Notes under the pieces: model-generated
Databases searched by the model: none
What the model was told of the DNA's origin: nothing
What the model saw: only the letters and a program-made list of their open reading frames with translations
Made by a program: the position numbers and the translations under genes
Part shown: in pieces, positions 20,764 through 29,571 of the stretch
How the letters are laid out: the number at the start of each line of letters is the position of its first letter
How positions within the stretch are numbered: position 1 is the stretch's first letter
Assembly: GCA_036267355.1 (NCBI GenBank)
Contig: DATAWG010000028.1
Coordinates: 55,483-119,482 of the forward strand
DNA length: 64,000 nt
Reading direction: 5' to 3'
DNA from: Pirellulales bacterium
GTDB lineage: Bacteria > Planctomycetota > Planctomycetia > Pirellulales > DATAWG01

Positions 20764-22347
20764 ATGCGTATCCAACTCTACGACACCACCCTTCGCGACG
20801 GCAGCCAAGGCGAAGGAGTGAATTTCTCGCTCCAAGACAAGCTCCAGATCGCCCGCTGGCTCGACGAGCTGGGCTTCGACTATATCGAAGGGGGCTATCC
20901 GCTGTCGAACGAGAAGGACGCCCAGTTCTTTCAGCGCGTGAAAGACCTGCGGCTCAAGCATGCCCGGGTGTGCGGGTTCGGCATGACGCGGCGCAAAGGC
21001 GTTCGGCCTGCCGACGACCCGGGCATGAAGGCCCTGCTCGATTGCGGCGCCGCAACGCTCACGATCGTCGGCAAGACTTCGGCGTTCCATGCCACCGAAG
21101 TGCTCCGCGTCTCGCTGGAAGAAAACCTGGCGATGATCGAAGACACGATCCGCTACTTGCGCGAGTCGGGCCGCGAAGTCATCTACGATGCCGAGCATTT
21201 TTTCGATGGTTGGAAATTCAATCCCGAGTACGCCCGCCAGACGATCCAAGCCGCCGCGGCCGCCGGCGCCGGGCGGATCGTGCTCTGCGACACCAACGGC
21301 GGCAGCATGCCGAACGAAATCGGCGATCTCACCCGTGCCGCGATTTCGGCCGTCGATGTGCCGGTGGGCATCCATTGCCACAACGACTGTGAACTGGCGA
21401 TCGCCAATTCGCTGGCCGCCGTCGACGCCGGCGCCACCCAAGTGCAAGGCACGATCAACGGCTTCGGCGAACGCTGTGGCAATGCGGATTTGATCTCGAC
21501 GGCCGCGAATCTCGCCGTGAAGCGGAACGGCCTCGAGGTGCTCGCGCCCGGCGGAGTGCAACGGCTCACCGAGCTATCGCGCTTTGTCTTCGAAACCGCG
21601 AATATGAACTATCGCAACAACCAGCCGTTCGTCGGGCCGAGCGCGTTTGCCCATAAAGGCGGAATGCACGTGCACGCCGTCAATCGCGTCGCCGCCAGTT
21701 ACGAACATATCGATCCCGCCGCGGTCGGAAACCAACGGCGAATTCTCGTTAGCGAACTTTCGGGCCGGTCGAACATCATCGCCATGGCCACGCGGCATAA
21801 TCTGCAAAACGATCTCCCGCTCATGGACAAGATTCTGGCCCAGGTCGTGTCGCTCGAAAACAATGGGTATCAATTCGAGTCGGCCGAGGCGTCGTTCGAT
21901 TTGCTCGTGCGGCGCTGCGCCGGCACGTTTCAGTCTCATTTCGAGCGGCTCAGCTACCATGTCGACATGGGCTGGGACGATCATCATGGCCTTCAAACCG
22001 AGGCCACGATCAAGCTCCGCATCGGCGACGCGCTGCGCCACGAGGTGGCCGAGGGGGATGGCCCGGTGAACGCGCTCGATGCGGCGTTGCGAAAGGCTCT
22101 TGAAGTGGCCTTTCCCAATTTGGCCGAAATGCACTTGGTCGACTATAAAGTTCGCGTCATCAATTCCGAGGCGGGCACCGCCGCGGGTGTGCGAGTCGTG
22201 ATTCAAAGTCGCGACCACGATGTCGACTGGGGTACCGTCGGCGTCAGCGAAAACGTGATCGAAGCAAGCTGGATCGCACTCGTCGACGCAATCGAGTACA
22301 AGCTTTGCAAAGACGAAGCGCGAGAGCCGCAGAAGATCGCCGAGTGA
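20764..22347 (+). CDS. cimA: (R)-citramalate synthase
   Basis: Condenses pyruvate and acetyl-CoA to citramalate, the first step of threonine-independent isoleucine synthesis. 527 residues from the ATG at 20764 (MRIQLYDTTLRDGSQGEGV), which matches the start of the CimA-type subfamily; 2-isopropylmalate synthases differ in length and motifs. HMGL-like barrel metal-binding residues are seen in IHCHNDCELAIANS, with HKGGMHVHAV later, and a LeuA-type allosteric domain occupies the last 130 residues. An in-frame extension upstream of 20764 runs through a repeat and is unlikely to be translated. Flanked on both sides by family C palindromes. Confidence 0.92.
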   Translation: MRIQLYDTTLRDGSQGEGVNFSLQDKLQIARWLDELGFDYIEGGYPLSNEKDAQFFQRVKDLRLKHARVCGFGMTRRKGVRPADDPGMKALLDCGAATLTIVGKTSAFHATEVLRVSLEENLAMIEDTIRYLRESGREVIYDAEHFFDGWKFNPEYARQTIQAAAAAGAGRIVLCDTNGGSMPNEIGDLTRAAISAVDVPVGIHCHNDCELAIANSLAAVDAGATQVQGTINGFGERCGNADLISTAANLAVKRNGLEVLAPGGVQRLTELSRFVFETANMNYRNNQPFVGPSAFAHKGGMHVHAVNRVAASYEHIDPAAVGNQRRILVSELSGRSNIIAMATRHNLQNDLPLMDKILAQVVSLENNGYQFESAEASFDLLVRRCAGTFQSHFERLSYHVDMGWDDHHGLQTEATIKLRIGDALRHEVAEGDGPVNALDAALRKALEVAFPNLAEMHLVDYKVRVINSEAGTAAGVRVVIQSRDHDVDWGTVGVSENVIEASWIALVDAIEYKLCKDEAREPQKIAE

Positions 22348-22368
22348 CGACGCCGATTCAAGGATGCG

Positions 22369-22435
22369 ACGCGCGAAACCGCGAGCGAGCTTCACTGTCA
22401 TGCGGCGGACTGAAGCTCGCGTGCGGTTTCGCGTC
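22369..22435. repeat. palindromic repeat, family C, copy 3
   Basis: Arms GCGCGAAACCGCGAGCGAGC and GCTCGCGTGCGGTTTCGCG, 20 bases after the cimA stop and 30 before valS. The two arms carry compensating changes relative to copy 2, so pairing is kept. It could serve as a terminator of cimA. Confidence 0.85.
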
Positions 22436-22465
22436 TGATTCAAACTCTACCCCGTTGCCAAAATC

Positions 22466-25400
22466 ATGACCGAATCCGCGGCGGCCGCCGAGCTGCCAAA
22501 ACAATACGACCACGTGCAGGCCCAACAGCGATGGTATCGCTTCTGGAATTCGCACGGCTATTTCCACAACGAACCCGATTCGCGCAAGCCCTATTCGATC
22601 GTCATCCCGCCGCCGAATGTGACCGGTGCTTTGCATCTCGGCCATGCCCTGAACAACACGCTGCAAGATATCTTGATCCGTTTCAAGCGGATGCAAGGTT
22701 TCAACACGCTCTGGATGCCCGGCACCGACCACGCCGGCATTGCGACGCAAGCGGTCGTCGAGCGACGGCTGATGGAAGAGGAGAAACAGAGCCGGCACGA
22801 TTTGGGCCGCGACGGTTTGGTCGCGCGCATCTGGCAGTGGAAGGACCAATACGAAGCCCGCATTCTCGACCAACTCCAGCAAATGGGAATGAGCTGCGAT
22901 TGGCAGCGCACGCGGTTCACGCTCGACGCCATTTGCGCCCGGGCCGTGCGGCACACGTTTTACCGCATGTTCACCGACGGCTTGATCTATCGCGGCAAGC
23001 GGCTCGTGAATTGGGACCCATTTCTGCAAACCGCCGTAAGCGACGACGAGGTGTTTCACGAAACCGTGAAGGGCCACTTCTGGCATTTTCGCTATCCGGT
23101 CGTCGATCCGCAGCCGGGCGAGCCCGAGTTGGTCGCGATCGCCACCACGCGCCCGGAGACAATGCTGGGCGACACGGCCGTCGCCGTGCACCCCGAACCC
23201 GCCGCGGCGCTCGACAAAGCGGAGCGCGAGTTGGAAGCGAAATTGTCAGCGGCCGCGCAAAAAGATCGGGCCGACATCGAATCGCAATTGGCCAATATCC
23301 GCGAGCGCCGCGAAACCGTGTTGCCGAGGCTCATCAAACTGCGCGACATGGCCCGCGCTGGCCGGCGGTTGCGCTTGCCACTATTGAATCGAGAGATTCC
23401 CCTCGTGGCCGATGAATGGGCCAAGCCCGAAATGGGCTCCGGCTGCGTGAAAATCACGCCCGCCCACGATCCGAACGACTACGAAGTCGGCCGCCGCGCG
23501 AATCTGCCGAGGATCAACATTTTGAACCGCGATGGCACGCTGAACGAAAACGCCGGCCCCTACAAGGGTCTCACGGTGGCCAAGGCCCGGCAGCGCGTCG
23601 TCGCCGACTTAGAAGCCGCGGGTTTGGTGGAACAGATTGAAGACCGCGAAATCGATCTGGCCCATTCCGACCGCTCGAAGACGCCGATCGAGCCGTTCTT
23701 GGCCGATCAATGGTTCGTGCGGATGGAGGATCTCGCCCAATCGGCGATGGATGCGGTCACGACCGGGCGGGTGCGAATCATTCCCGATCGCTATGCGAAG
23801 GGCTATTTGGATTGGCTCGGCGAGAAACGCGATTGGCCGGTGAGCCGGCAATTGTGGTGGGGCCATCGCATTCCAATCTGGTATGCGCCGACCGCTTCGG
23901 AAGCCGATTTGAAAAAAGCGTTTGCCGATCGGCCGGATGTCGCCTGGCGGCGCGACGAAGAAAATAATCAATGGCTGATCTGCGCCCAAGAAGCCGACCT
24001 GCCGGCCGACGCCATTCCGGGCCACACGATTTCGCAAGATGCCGACGTGCTCGACACTTGGTTCAGCTCCGCGCTCTGGCCGCATTCGACGCTCGGTTGG
24101 CCCAATCAAACGCCCGATCTGGCTTACTATTATCCCACCCGCGCTCTGGTGACCAGCCGCGACATCATTACGCTGTGGGTGGCCCGGATGGTGCTCGCCG
24201 GCCTGTACAACCTGGGCGAGGTGCCTTTTCGCGATGTGTTCATCCATCCAAAGATTTTGGATGGCAACGGCGAAACAATGTCGAAGACCAAGGGCAACGG
24301 CGTCGATCCGCTCGATGTCGTCGGCAAATTCGGCGCCGATGCGCTGCGATTCGGCCTCGCCTATATGGCCACCGAAACGCAAGACGTGCGCATGCCGGTC
24401 GAATTCGAATGCCCGCATTGCCGCAAAAACGTCGGGCAGACGCAGAAGAACCGCGTCCTGCCGCGCGTGAAATGCACGCACTGCGGCAAAGAATTTTCCA
24501 CGCAATGGGCCTCGAAGGCCGACGACCTCGCCCTGCCGCGAGCGATGGTCACCAGCGAACGATTCGAGTTGGCCCGCAATTTCTGCAACAAGCTGTGGAA
24601 CGCGGCGCGGTTTGCGCTTTTGAATCTCGAGGGTTACGAGCCTGCGCCGATCTGTCTCGATGCCCGCTCGCCGATCGAAGACCGCTGGGTGCTCAGCCGG
24701 CTGTCGAGCGTTACGGTTGCGGTGACCGATGCGCTCGAGGCGTATAAATTCGCCGAAGCGGCGCGGATGCTTTACGACTTTGCCTGGGATGAATTCTGCA
24801 GCTTCTATGTCGAGATGATCAAGACGCGGCTCGCCGAGCCGGGATCGCGGCCGGAGGCACAGCGCGTGTTGGCGCATGTGCTCGACACACTCGCCCGCCT
24901 GTTGCATCCGATGACGCCATTCATCACCGAAGAGATTTGGCAGCGACTGACGGAAGCGGCGCCGCGGCGCGGCTTTGCATCGCCCGAGCCGCCCGCCGAA
25001 AGCGTGATGATCGCGCCGTGGCCCGTGGCCGATGGGCAACCGATCGACGCGCGGATCGAAACGCAGTTTGCAAAGTTTCAAGCCGTGTTGGCCGGCTTGC
25101 GCGAAGTGCGCAGCCGGCAGAATATCGCCCCGAAAACGCCGATTCTTTTTTCCGTGCGTACCGATGCGGAAACGCAGTCCCTGTTGGAACCGATGGCGGC
25201 GTATTTCCAATCCATGGCCGGCGCAACAGCCACGGCGTGGGGCCCGGCGGTGCAATCCCCTGCGATGTCGGCCAATTTCAGCGCCGCCGGCTGCGAAGTG
25301 TTCGTCGATCTGGCCGAGCATATCGACGTGGAAACGGAAATCGCGCGGCACGAAAAAGAAATCGAGCAGTTCCGCACTCAGATCGCATCAAAAGAAAAGC

Positions 25401-25531
25401 AATTGGCGAACGAAAACTTCGTGCGCCGCGCCCCGGCCGAGGTGGTCGCGAAAGAGCGCGCCGCGCTCGACGAGCTCCAAAGCCGTCTCGCCGCCGCAAT
25501 CGCCATCCTGCAAAAACTCCTGCGCCGCTAG
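22466..25531 (+). CDS. valS: valyl-tRNA synthetase
   Basis: Charges tRNA-Val with valine and edits threonine. 1021 residues, a class Ia enzyme with HIGH motif (PPPNVTGALHLGHAL), CP1 editing domain (ATTRPETMLGDTAVAVHP), KMSKS motif (NGETMSKTKGNGVDP), an anticodon-binding domain, and the C-terminal ValS coiled coil (residues about 950-1020, EIEQFRTQIASKEKQLANE). After KMSKS there is an extra segment with two CxxC pairs (CPHC and CTHC, about 28 residues apart), a probable zinc ribbon not usual in ValRS. Length slightly above the usual 880-950. Confidence 0.96.
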   Translation: MTESAAAAELPKQYDHVQAQQRWYRFWNSHGYFHNEPDSRKPYSIVIPPPNVTGALHLGHALNNTLQDILIRFKRMQGFNTLWMPGTDHAGIATQAVVERRLMEEEKQSRHDLGRDGLVARIWQWKDQYEARILDQLQQMGMSCDWQRTRFTLDAICARAVRHTFYRMFTDGLIYRGKRLVNWDPFLQTAVSDDEVFHETVKGHFWHFRYPVVDPQPGEPELVAIATTRPETMLGDTAVAVHPEPAAALDKAERELEAKLSAAAQKDRADIESQLANIRERRETVLPRLIKLRDMARAGRRLRLPLLNREIPLVADEWAKPEMGSGCVKITPAHDPNDYEVGRRANLPRINILNRDGTLNENAGPYKGLTVAKARQRVVADLEAAGLVEQIEDREIDLAHSDRSKTPIEPFLADQWFVRMEDLAQSAMDAVTTGRVRIIPDRYAKGYLDWLGEKRDWPVSRQLWWGHRIPIWYAPTASEADLKKAFADRPDVAWRRDEENNQWLICAQEADLPADAIPGHTISQDADVLDTWFSSALWPHSTLGWPNQTPDLAYYYPTRALVTSRDIITLWVARMVLAGLYNLGEVPFRDVFIHPKILDGNGETMSKTKGNGVDPLDVVGKFGADALRFGLAYMATETQDVRMPVEFECPHCRKNVGQTQKNRVLPRVKCTHCGKEFSTQWASKADDLALPRAMVTSERFELARNFCNKLWNAARFALLNLEGYEPAPICLDARSPIEDRWVLSRLSSVTVAVTDALEAYKFAEAARMLYDFAWDEFCSFYVEMIKTRLAEPGSRPEAQRVLAHVLDTLARLLHPMTPFITEEIWQRLTEAAPRRGFASPEPPAESVMIAPWPVADGQPIDARIETQFAKFQAVLAGLREVRSRQNIAPKTPILFSVRTDAETQSLLEPMAAYFQSMAGATATAWGPAVQSPAMSANFSAAGCEVFVDLAEHIDVETEIARHEKEIEQFRTQIASKEKQLANENFVRRAPAEVVAKERAALDELQSRLAAAIAILQKLLRR

Positions 25532-25695
25532 CGCTTCCTCAAGTCCAGGGAAGGCGCGCGAACCGTCTCCCACTGGCAATCGCCCCCCGGGCCCTCCCTG
25601 GGTGCCCGGCGCGCCGATCACCACCCGCGCAATCGCTCTCGCGCGCCTCTGCCACCGATTTCCCCGCGCCCTAGCCGCACGCCTGCGCCGCGATT

Positions 25696-25701
25696 TATAA
25701 T
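25696..25701 (+). promoter_or_regulatory. possible -10 element upstream of the DUF151 gene
   Basis: TATAAT 46 bases before the start codon at 25747, in an otherwise GC-rich gap after valS. No -35 match found. Confidence 0.35.
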
Positions 25702-25746
25702 CGGTGCTGAAACTTTTCTCCGGCCCGACAAGCAAGAGGTTCGGCC

Positions 25747-26151
25747 ATGCCCGTGCAGATGGAATTATCGCGAATCATCATCAGTGAAATCAACGACCAA
25801 CAAGTCATCTACCTGAAAGAAGTCGATGGCGACCGAACCTTTCCGATTCTCATCGGTTTTTTCGAAGCTTCGAGCATCCATCGCCGCGTGCGGCAAGATC
25901 GCTCGCCCCGCCCGCTGACGCACGATCTGCTGGTGAGCGCGGTCGAGCGGCTCGACGGCGAATTTCAAGACGTCGTGATCAGCGAACTGAAAGACCACAC
26001 CTACTACGCCGTGCTGCGCATCCGCCACGAAGGCGAATTGGTCGAAGTCGACTCGCGACCGTCCGACGCGATCGCGGTGGCCGTTACCTGCGACCCGCCG
26101 CTGCCGATTTACGTTTCGGAAGAAGTGCTCAACGACGTGCTCGGGCAGTGA
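25747..26151 (+). CDS. bifunctional nuclease family protein (DUF151)
   Basis: A 134-residue protein of the DUF151/bifunctional nuclease family, first described for wound-responsive plant BFN proteins with RNase and DNase activity. Family features: the core VYLKEVDGDRTFPILIGFFEA-like segment, RPLTHDLLVSAVERLDG, and VDSRPSDAIAVAVTCDPPLPIYVSEEVL. No extra domain such as UVR is present. Single-gene unit with a possible promoter upstream. Substrate in bacteria unknown. Confidence 0.9.
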   Translation: MPVQMELSRIIISEINDQQVIYLKEVDGDRTFPILIGFFEASSIHRRVRQDRSPRPLTHDLLVSAVERLDGEFQDVVISELKDHTYYAVLRIRHEGELVEVDSRPSDAIAVAVTCDPPLPIYVSEEVLNDVLGQ

Positions 26152-26270
26152 GGGAAGAGGGGCCAGGGGGCAGAAAACGACACTGCGGCAACGAAGTAGT
26201 CGTGATCTTGCGTGCGATTGCGCGTCGCGGAACATTGCGCACAGAACAGCGCAGACGGCACACGGAGAGC

Positions 26271-26361
26271 GTGTGAAAGAATGCGGACTGGCTCCGAACT
26301 CGCTTGATCAAACACCGGCAAAAACGGTCGCCGCGAGGTGCCTGTCCCCATTCTTTCACAT
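26271..26361. repeat. palindromic repeat, family D, copy 1
   Basis: Left arm GTGTGAAAGAATGCGGACTG and right arm CTGTCCCCATTCTTTCACA enclose about 50 bases with GCCGCGAGGTGCC. A second copy of the same build is at 45741-45827. Confidence 0.8.
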
Positions 26362-26381
26362 CCTCGGAGTGTGTTTGCCAC

Positions 26382-26712
26382 GTAGCAGGCATACTCCGTA
26401 TGCCGTCGGCCACTTGAAACGCCTGCCATCATGCCGTTCGAGCTGTTCGACCGTGACCAAGAATGGACAATGCGGCAGGGCAATCTCCCCGATTGGTTCC
26501 AGCCCGGCGCTACTCGTTGTACTATCGGTATCCGATGGTAGCGTGAGCGAATCGGCGTCGCAGACGGCACACGACTGTGCCTACTACCTAGCAGGCATTC
26601 TCCGAATGCCGTCGGCGCGGTGACATGCAATCCATACCGGAAAAGGTGGGAAGCCAGTTCGCGGTCCTGCCCGCAACGGGTGGCAGACGGCACACGGAGT
26701 GTGCCTGCTACG
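26382..26712. repeat. cluster of family A palindromes
   Basis: Four units with the GGCATACTCCGTATGCC / GGCACACGGAGTGTGCC type core at 26382-26411 (plus), 26561-26587 (minus), 26588-26617 (plus) and 26682-26712 (minus). Alternate orientation means that pairs can form long stems. Compensatory base changes (TAC/GTA versus CAC/GTG) keep the stems paired. Confidence 0.8.
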
Positions 26713-26748
26713 CTGGTGAATGCGGACGTTGCTCGGACGGAATGGCGC

Positions 26749-27642
26749 TTACGTGCATTCGACCGTGGTCAGGTCGACGGCGCCTTCGGCGGGCAGCGAT
26801 AATTGCTCGATCAATCGCAACACGCATTGCAACGCCATCAGCAGATCGCTGGTCGTTACGATGCCGATCAGTTTGCCGTCTTCGACAACCGGCACGCAGT
26901 TGATCCGTTTGGCGAGCAGAATCGTCGTGGCGGCCGCGACGGGCATGTCGGGAGTGACCGTGATCGGATTGGCGGTCATGATGTCGGCGACGGTGTCGCC
27001 CCCTTCGCCCTGAATGTCTCGATCACTGACGATGCCGACGAGCTTTCCGCCGGTCGCGCAAACGAGCAAATGCCGGATCACGCTCTCCTTCATTAGTTGG
27101 CGCAATTCGTGAACGCTGTCGGTCGGCTTCCGCGTCAGGACCGAAGTGGACATAACCTGCCGCACCGTCATCTTTCCATGCGCAAGTTGCTGCGATTCGG
27201 CCGACAAGAAATGCAGGATCGCCTGCCGCTTGACGACGAATCTCGCCTGCAGGTCTTTCGGCACCGGCGCCGGTTCCGGCGCCTCGCTCGTTTTCGCACG
27301 AACCATATTGCGGCGCACAAGCCAAAGTGTGGCAATGGCCGGCACGATTCCGGCAATGCAAATCGGCAGCCACACGGCCCAGGGGCTCGACGGGTACGGC
27401 GAGGCCTCGGCGACCGGCGCCTTTGCGGAGCTAATCGCGGCATTGTGGTTCGTCGGACCCGCTGTCGCTTGCTGGATCGCCACGGTGCCCAAGAAGGTGT
27501 TCTTGAGCGGCGTGCCGATGAACATTCCGACGGCCAGGATCGTTCCGACGATCAACGCGATGCAGACCGCGTATTCAACAACGGCGCTGCCGGCGGAAGA
27601 ACGTGCAAATGCGAAAAAACGACGCGAAGATCGCTTGGCCAT
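26749..27642 (-). CDS. Flp-pilin-like signal and two TM segments fused to a CBS-domain pair
   Basis: 297 residues from the ATG at 27642. A basic N-terminus (AKRSSRRFF) is followed by G18/SAVVEY, which matches the Flp-type prepilin rule of Gly at -1, Glu at +5 and Tyr at +6, then a hydrophobic helix (about 25-43) and PLKNTF as in Flp pilins. A Pro/Ala-rich stretch leads to a second TM helix (about 88-110), then a cytoplasmic-type CBS pair (CBS1 about 163-206, IVSDRDI; CBS2 about 215-262, VPVVEDGKLIGIVTTSDLL). CBS pairs usually bind adenosine nucleotides. No other pilus gene is nearby. The combination is unusual; function not known. Confidence 0.85.
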   Translation of the reverse strand: MAKRSSRRFFAFARSSAGSAVVEYAVCIALIVGTILAVGMFIGTPLKNTFLGTVAIQQATAGPTNHNAAISSAKAPVAEASPYPSSPWAVWLPICIAGIVPAIATLWLVRRNMVRAKTSEAPEPAPVPKDLQARFVVKRQAILHFLSAESQQLAHGKMTVRQVMSTSVLTRKPTDSVHELRQLMKESVIRHLLVCATGGKLVGIVSDRDIQGEGGDTVADIMTANPITVTPDMPVAAATTILLAKRINCVPVVEDGKLIGIVTTSDLLMALQCVLRLIEQLSLPAEGAVDLTTVECT

Positions 27643-27795
27643 GTCAACACCGGCTCCCTGTGTTGGCAGTCCCGCCCGGAACCCGCCGAGAAATAGTTGA
27701 TAGTTCGGACCCACGATATAGATAGGTTGGACACGGGGACCGGTCAAACCCTCGTGGGAAAACTAACTTCGGCGCGGATCGCGAGGCGTATATTT

Positions 27796-28002
27796 CTATC
27801 GCTTTGGCGTCTTTTTCTTCGCCGGAGCCTTTGCTTTCTTAGCGGGTGCGGCCGCAGCCTTGATTTTCCCGCTCTTTGCCGCGGCCGATTTGGATGCCGC
27901 CTTCTTCGATTGACCGCCGCTCGCCGCAGCTTTCTTCCCGCTGAACGCCGAGGTCCAGCCGTCAGCATATTTTTGCGTCGTTCCCACGCGAATAATCGTC
28001 AC
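27796..28002 (-). CDS. small protein with Lys/Ala-rich tail
   Basis: About 68 residues from a GTG at 28002, chosen because a good AAAGGAAC site precedes it; the ATG at 28035 would add 11 residues. The N-terminal 22 residues (VTIIRVGTTQKYADGWTSAF) form a compact motif, and the rest is Lys, Ala, Ser and Pro (GKKAAASGGQSKK, APAKKAKAPAKKKTPKR), similar in composition to histone H1-like tails. Small proteins of this kind recur in planctomycetes. Nucleic-acid binding is inference from composition. Confidence 0.65.
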   Translation of the reverse strand: MTIIRVGTTQKYADGWTSAFSGKKAAASGGQSKKAASKSAAAKSGKIKAAAAPAKKAKAPAKKKTPKR

Positions 28003-28131
28003 GTTCGTTCCTTTCTCGAAACCCAATCCGACCAATAGTTCATTTAGAAAAACGCGGTTTGCCCGCCCAGTTGCACAACCGAAGCGATTGCGCAGTCTTT
28101 GTTACCGCAATGCGTCGTTATGGTCAAGGGT

Positions 28132-29493
28132 TCATCCGCGACGGTTCGCTGCAAATTCTCCGACAATGCCGTGTTCGATTGCCGTGCAAATTCGGTCGAG
28201 CTCTTCAAGCGTGATCGCCAGCGGCGGCATGACGACAATGACATTGCCCAGCGGGCGCAGCAGCACACCCTCGGCCCGCGCACGCTCGCAGACGCGCAGC
28301 CCGCGCCGCTCTTCCCAAGGAAACGGCTCGCGCGTGAGCGGATCGCGAACCAGTTCCACTCCGGCAATTAACCCGCGCTGGCGAACATCGCCCACGCTCG
28401 GCAATCCAGCGATTCGAGCAAGGTGTTCGGCAAGCCGATCGATTTTCGGCCGCAGCCGCGCGAGCGTTTGTTCGTCGGCGAAAAGATTAAGCGACTCGAG
28501 CGCCACCGCGGCCCCGAGCGGATTGCCGCCATAGGTGTGCCCATGAAAAAACGTCCGGTTCTCGGAGTAATTGCCCAAAAACGCGCGCCAGATTTCATCC
28601 GTCGCCAGCGTCGCCGCGAGCGGCAGATAGCCGGCCGTGATGCCTTTGGCGAGGCAGAGCAAATCGGGCGACACGTTTTCTTGCTCGCAGGCGAACATCG
28701 TGCCGGTTCGGCCGAAGCCCACCGCCACTTCGTCGGCAATCAGCAGCACGCCATAGCGGCGCGTCAACTCGCGGACCCCTCGCAAATAGCCACGCGGATG
28801 CATCACCATTCCCGCCGCGGCCTGCACCAACGGCTCGATCACCACCGCCGCAATCCGCTCGTGATGCTCGGCCAAAAGCCGCTCCATCGCCGCCAGATAA
28901 TGCTCGCACGCCGCGCCGGTGGAAGCACCAGGAGGCAAGCGATACATATCCGGAGCGGGCACCCGCAACACGTCGAACAAAAGCGGCCGGAACATCGCAT
29001 GAAACCGTTCCACCCCGCCCACGCTGACGCTGCCGAGCGTGTCGCCGTGATAGGCATCGCCGAGAGCGACATAAAGATTCTTGGCCGGCTTCGGTTCCGA
29101 GCGCTGCCGCCAATACTGAAACGCCATCTTGAGCGCCACTTCGACGGCCGTCGCACCGTCGTCGGAAAAGAACACGTGTTCCAAGCCCGCGGGGGCGATA
29201 TCGACTAGCCGCTTGGCCAGTTCGATCGTGGTGGGATTCGACGAACCGAGCTGTGTCACATGTGCGACCCGATCCAATTGCCTGCGCAGCGCCGAATCAA
29301 GCCGCGGATGGCAATGGCCGTGGATATTGCACCACAAACTGCTGACACCGTCCAAATAAGCTCGGCCGTCGATGTCAAACAGCGTGCATCCCTCGGCCCG
29401 CTCGATCACCAGCGGCTCGTATTCGGCCATCTGCGTGAATGCATGCCAGACGATTTCTCGGTCCCAGCGGAGGAGTTCGTCGCGAGAAGGCAT
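28132..29493 (-). CDS. bioA: adenosylmethionine-8-amino-7-oxononanoate aminotransferase
   Basis: Transfers an amino group from S-adenosylmethionine to KAPA to make DAPA in biotin synthesis. 453 residues, class III PLP aminotransferase. Motifs: WHAFTQMAEYEPLVIERAEG at the N-terminus, characteristic of BioA, FSDDGATAVEVALKMAFQYW, GDAYHGDTLGSVSVGG, IADEVAVGFGRTG, and CLAKGITAGYLPLAATL with the PLP lysine. No bioB, bioD or bioF is nearby, so the pathway is scattered. Confidence 0.94.
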   Translation of the reverse strand: MPSRDELLRWDREIVWHAFTQMAEYEPLVIERAEGCTLFDIDGRAYLDGVSSLWCNIHGHCHPRLDSALRRQLDRVAHVTQLGSSNPTTIELAKRLVDIAPAGLEHVFFSDDGATAVEVALKMAFQYWRQRSEPKPAKNLYVALGDAYHGDTLGSVSVGGVERFHAMFRPLLFDVLRVPAPDMYRLPPGASTGAACEHYLAAMERLLAEHHERIAAVVIEPLVQAAAGMVMHPRGYLRGVRELTRRYGVLLIADEVAVGFGRTGTMFACEQENVSPDLLCLAKGITAGYLPLAATLATDEIWRAFLGNYSENRTFFHGHTYGGNPLGAAVALESLNLFADEQTLARLRPKIDRLAEHLARIAGLPSVGDVRQRGLIAGVELVRDPLTREPFPWEERRGLRVCERARAEGVLLRPLGNVIVVMPPLAITLEELDRICTAIEHGIVGEFAANRRG

Positions 29494-29571
29494 GGGGAAG
29501 GGGCGAGGGGCGAATACGAAGCAGGGAGCGGTCGCGCACGAAGAGTCTCACAGCGGGAGTGGCGCGGTGGA

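Larger units (their letters stand above)
26152..26748. other. repeat-rich intergenic region
   Basis: About 600 bases without a supported gene, between two genes that converge. It holds a family D palindrome (26271-26361) and at least five family A units (26251-26270 partial, 26382-26411, 26561-26587, 26588-26617, 26682-26712) in alternating orientation. No transposase is present. Confidence 0.75.

Noticed and set aside
23609-25351. 580-residue minus-strand frame opposite valS
   Set aside because: Antisense shadow; valS is complete.
26382-26712. CRISPR array
   Set aside because: Repeats are short, alternate in orientation, are irregularly spaced and no cas gene is present.
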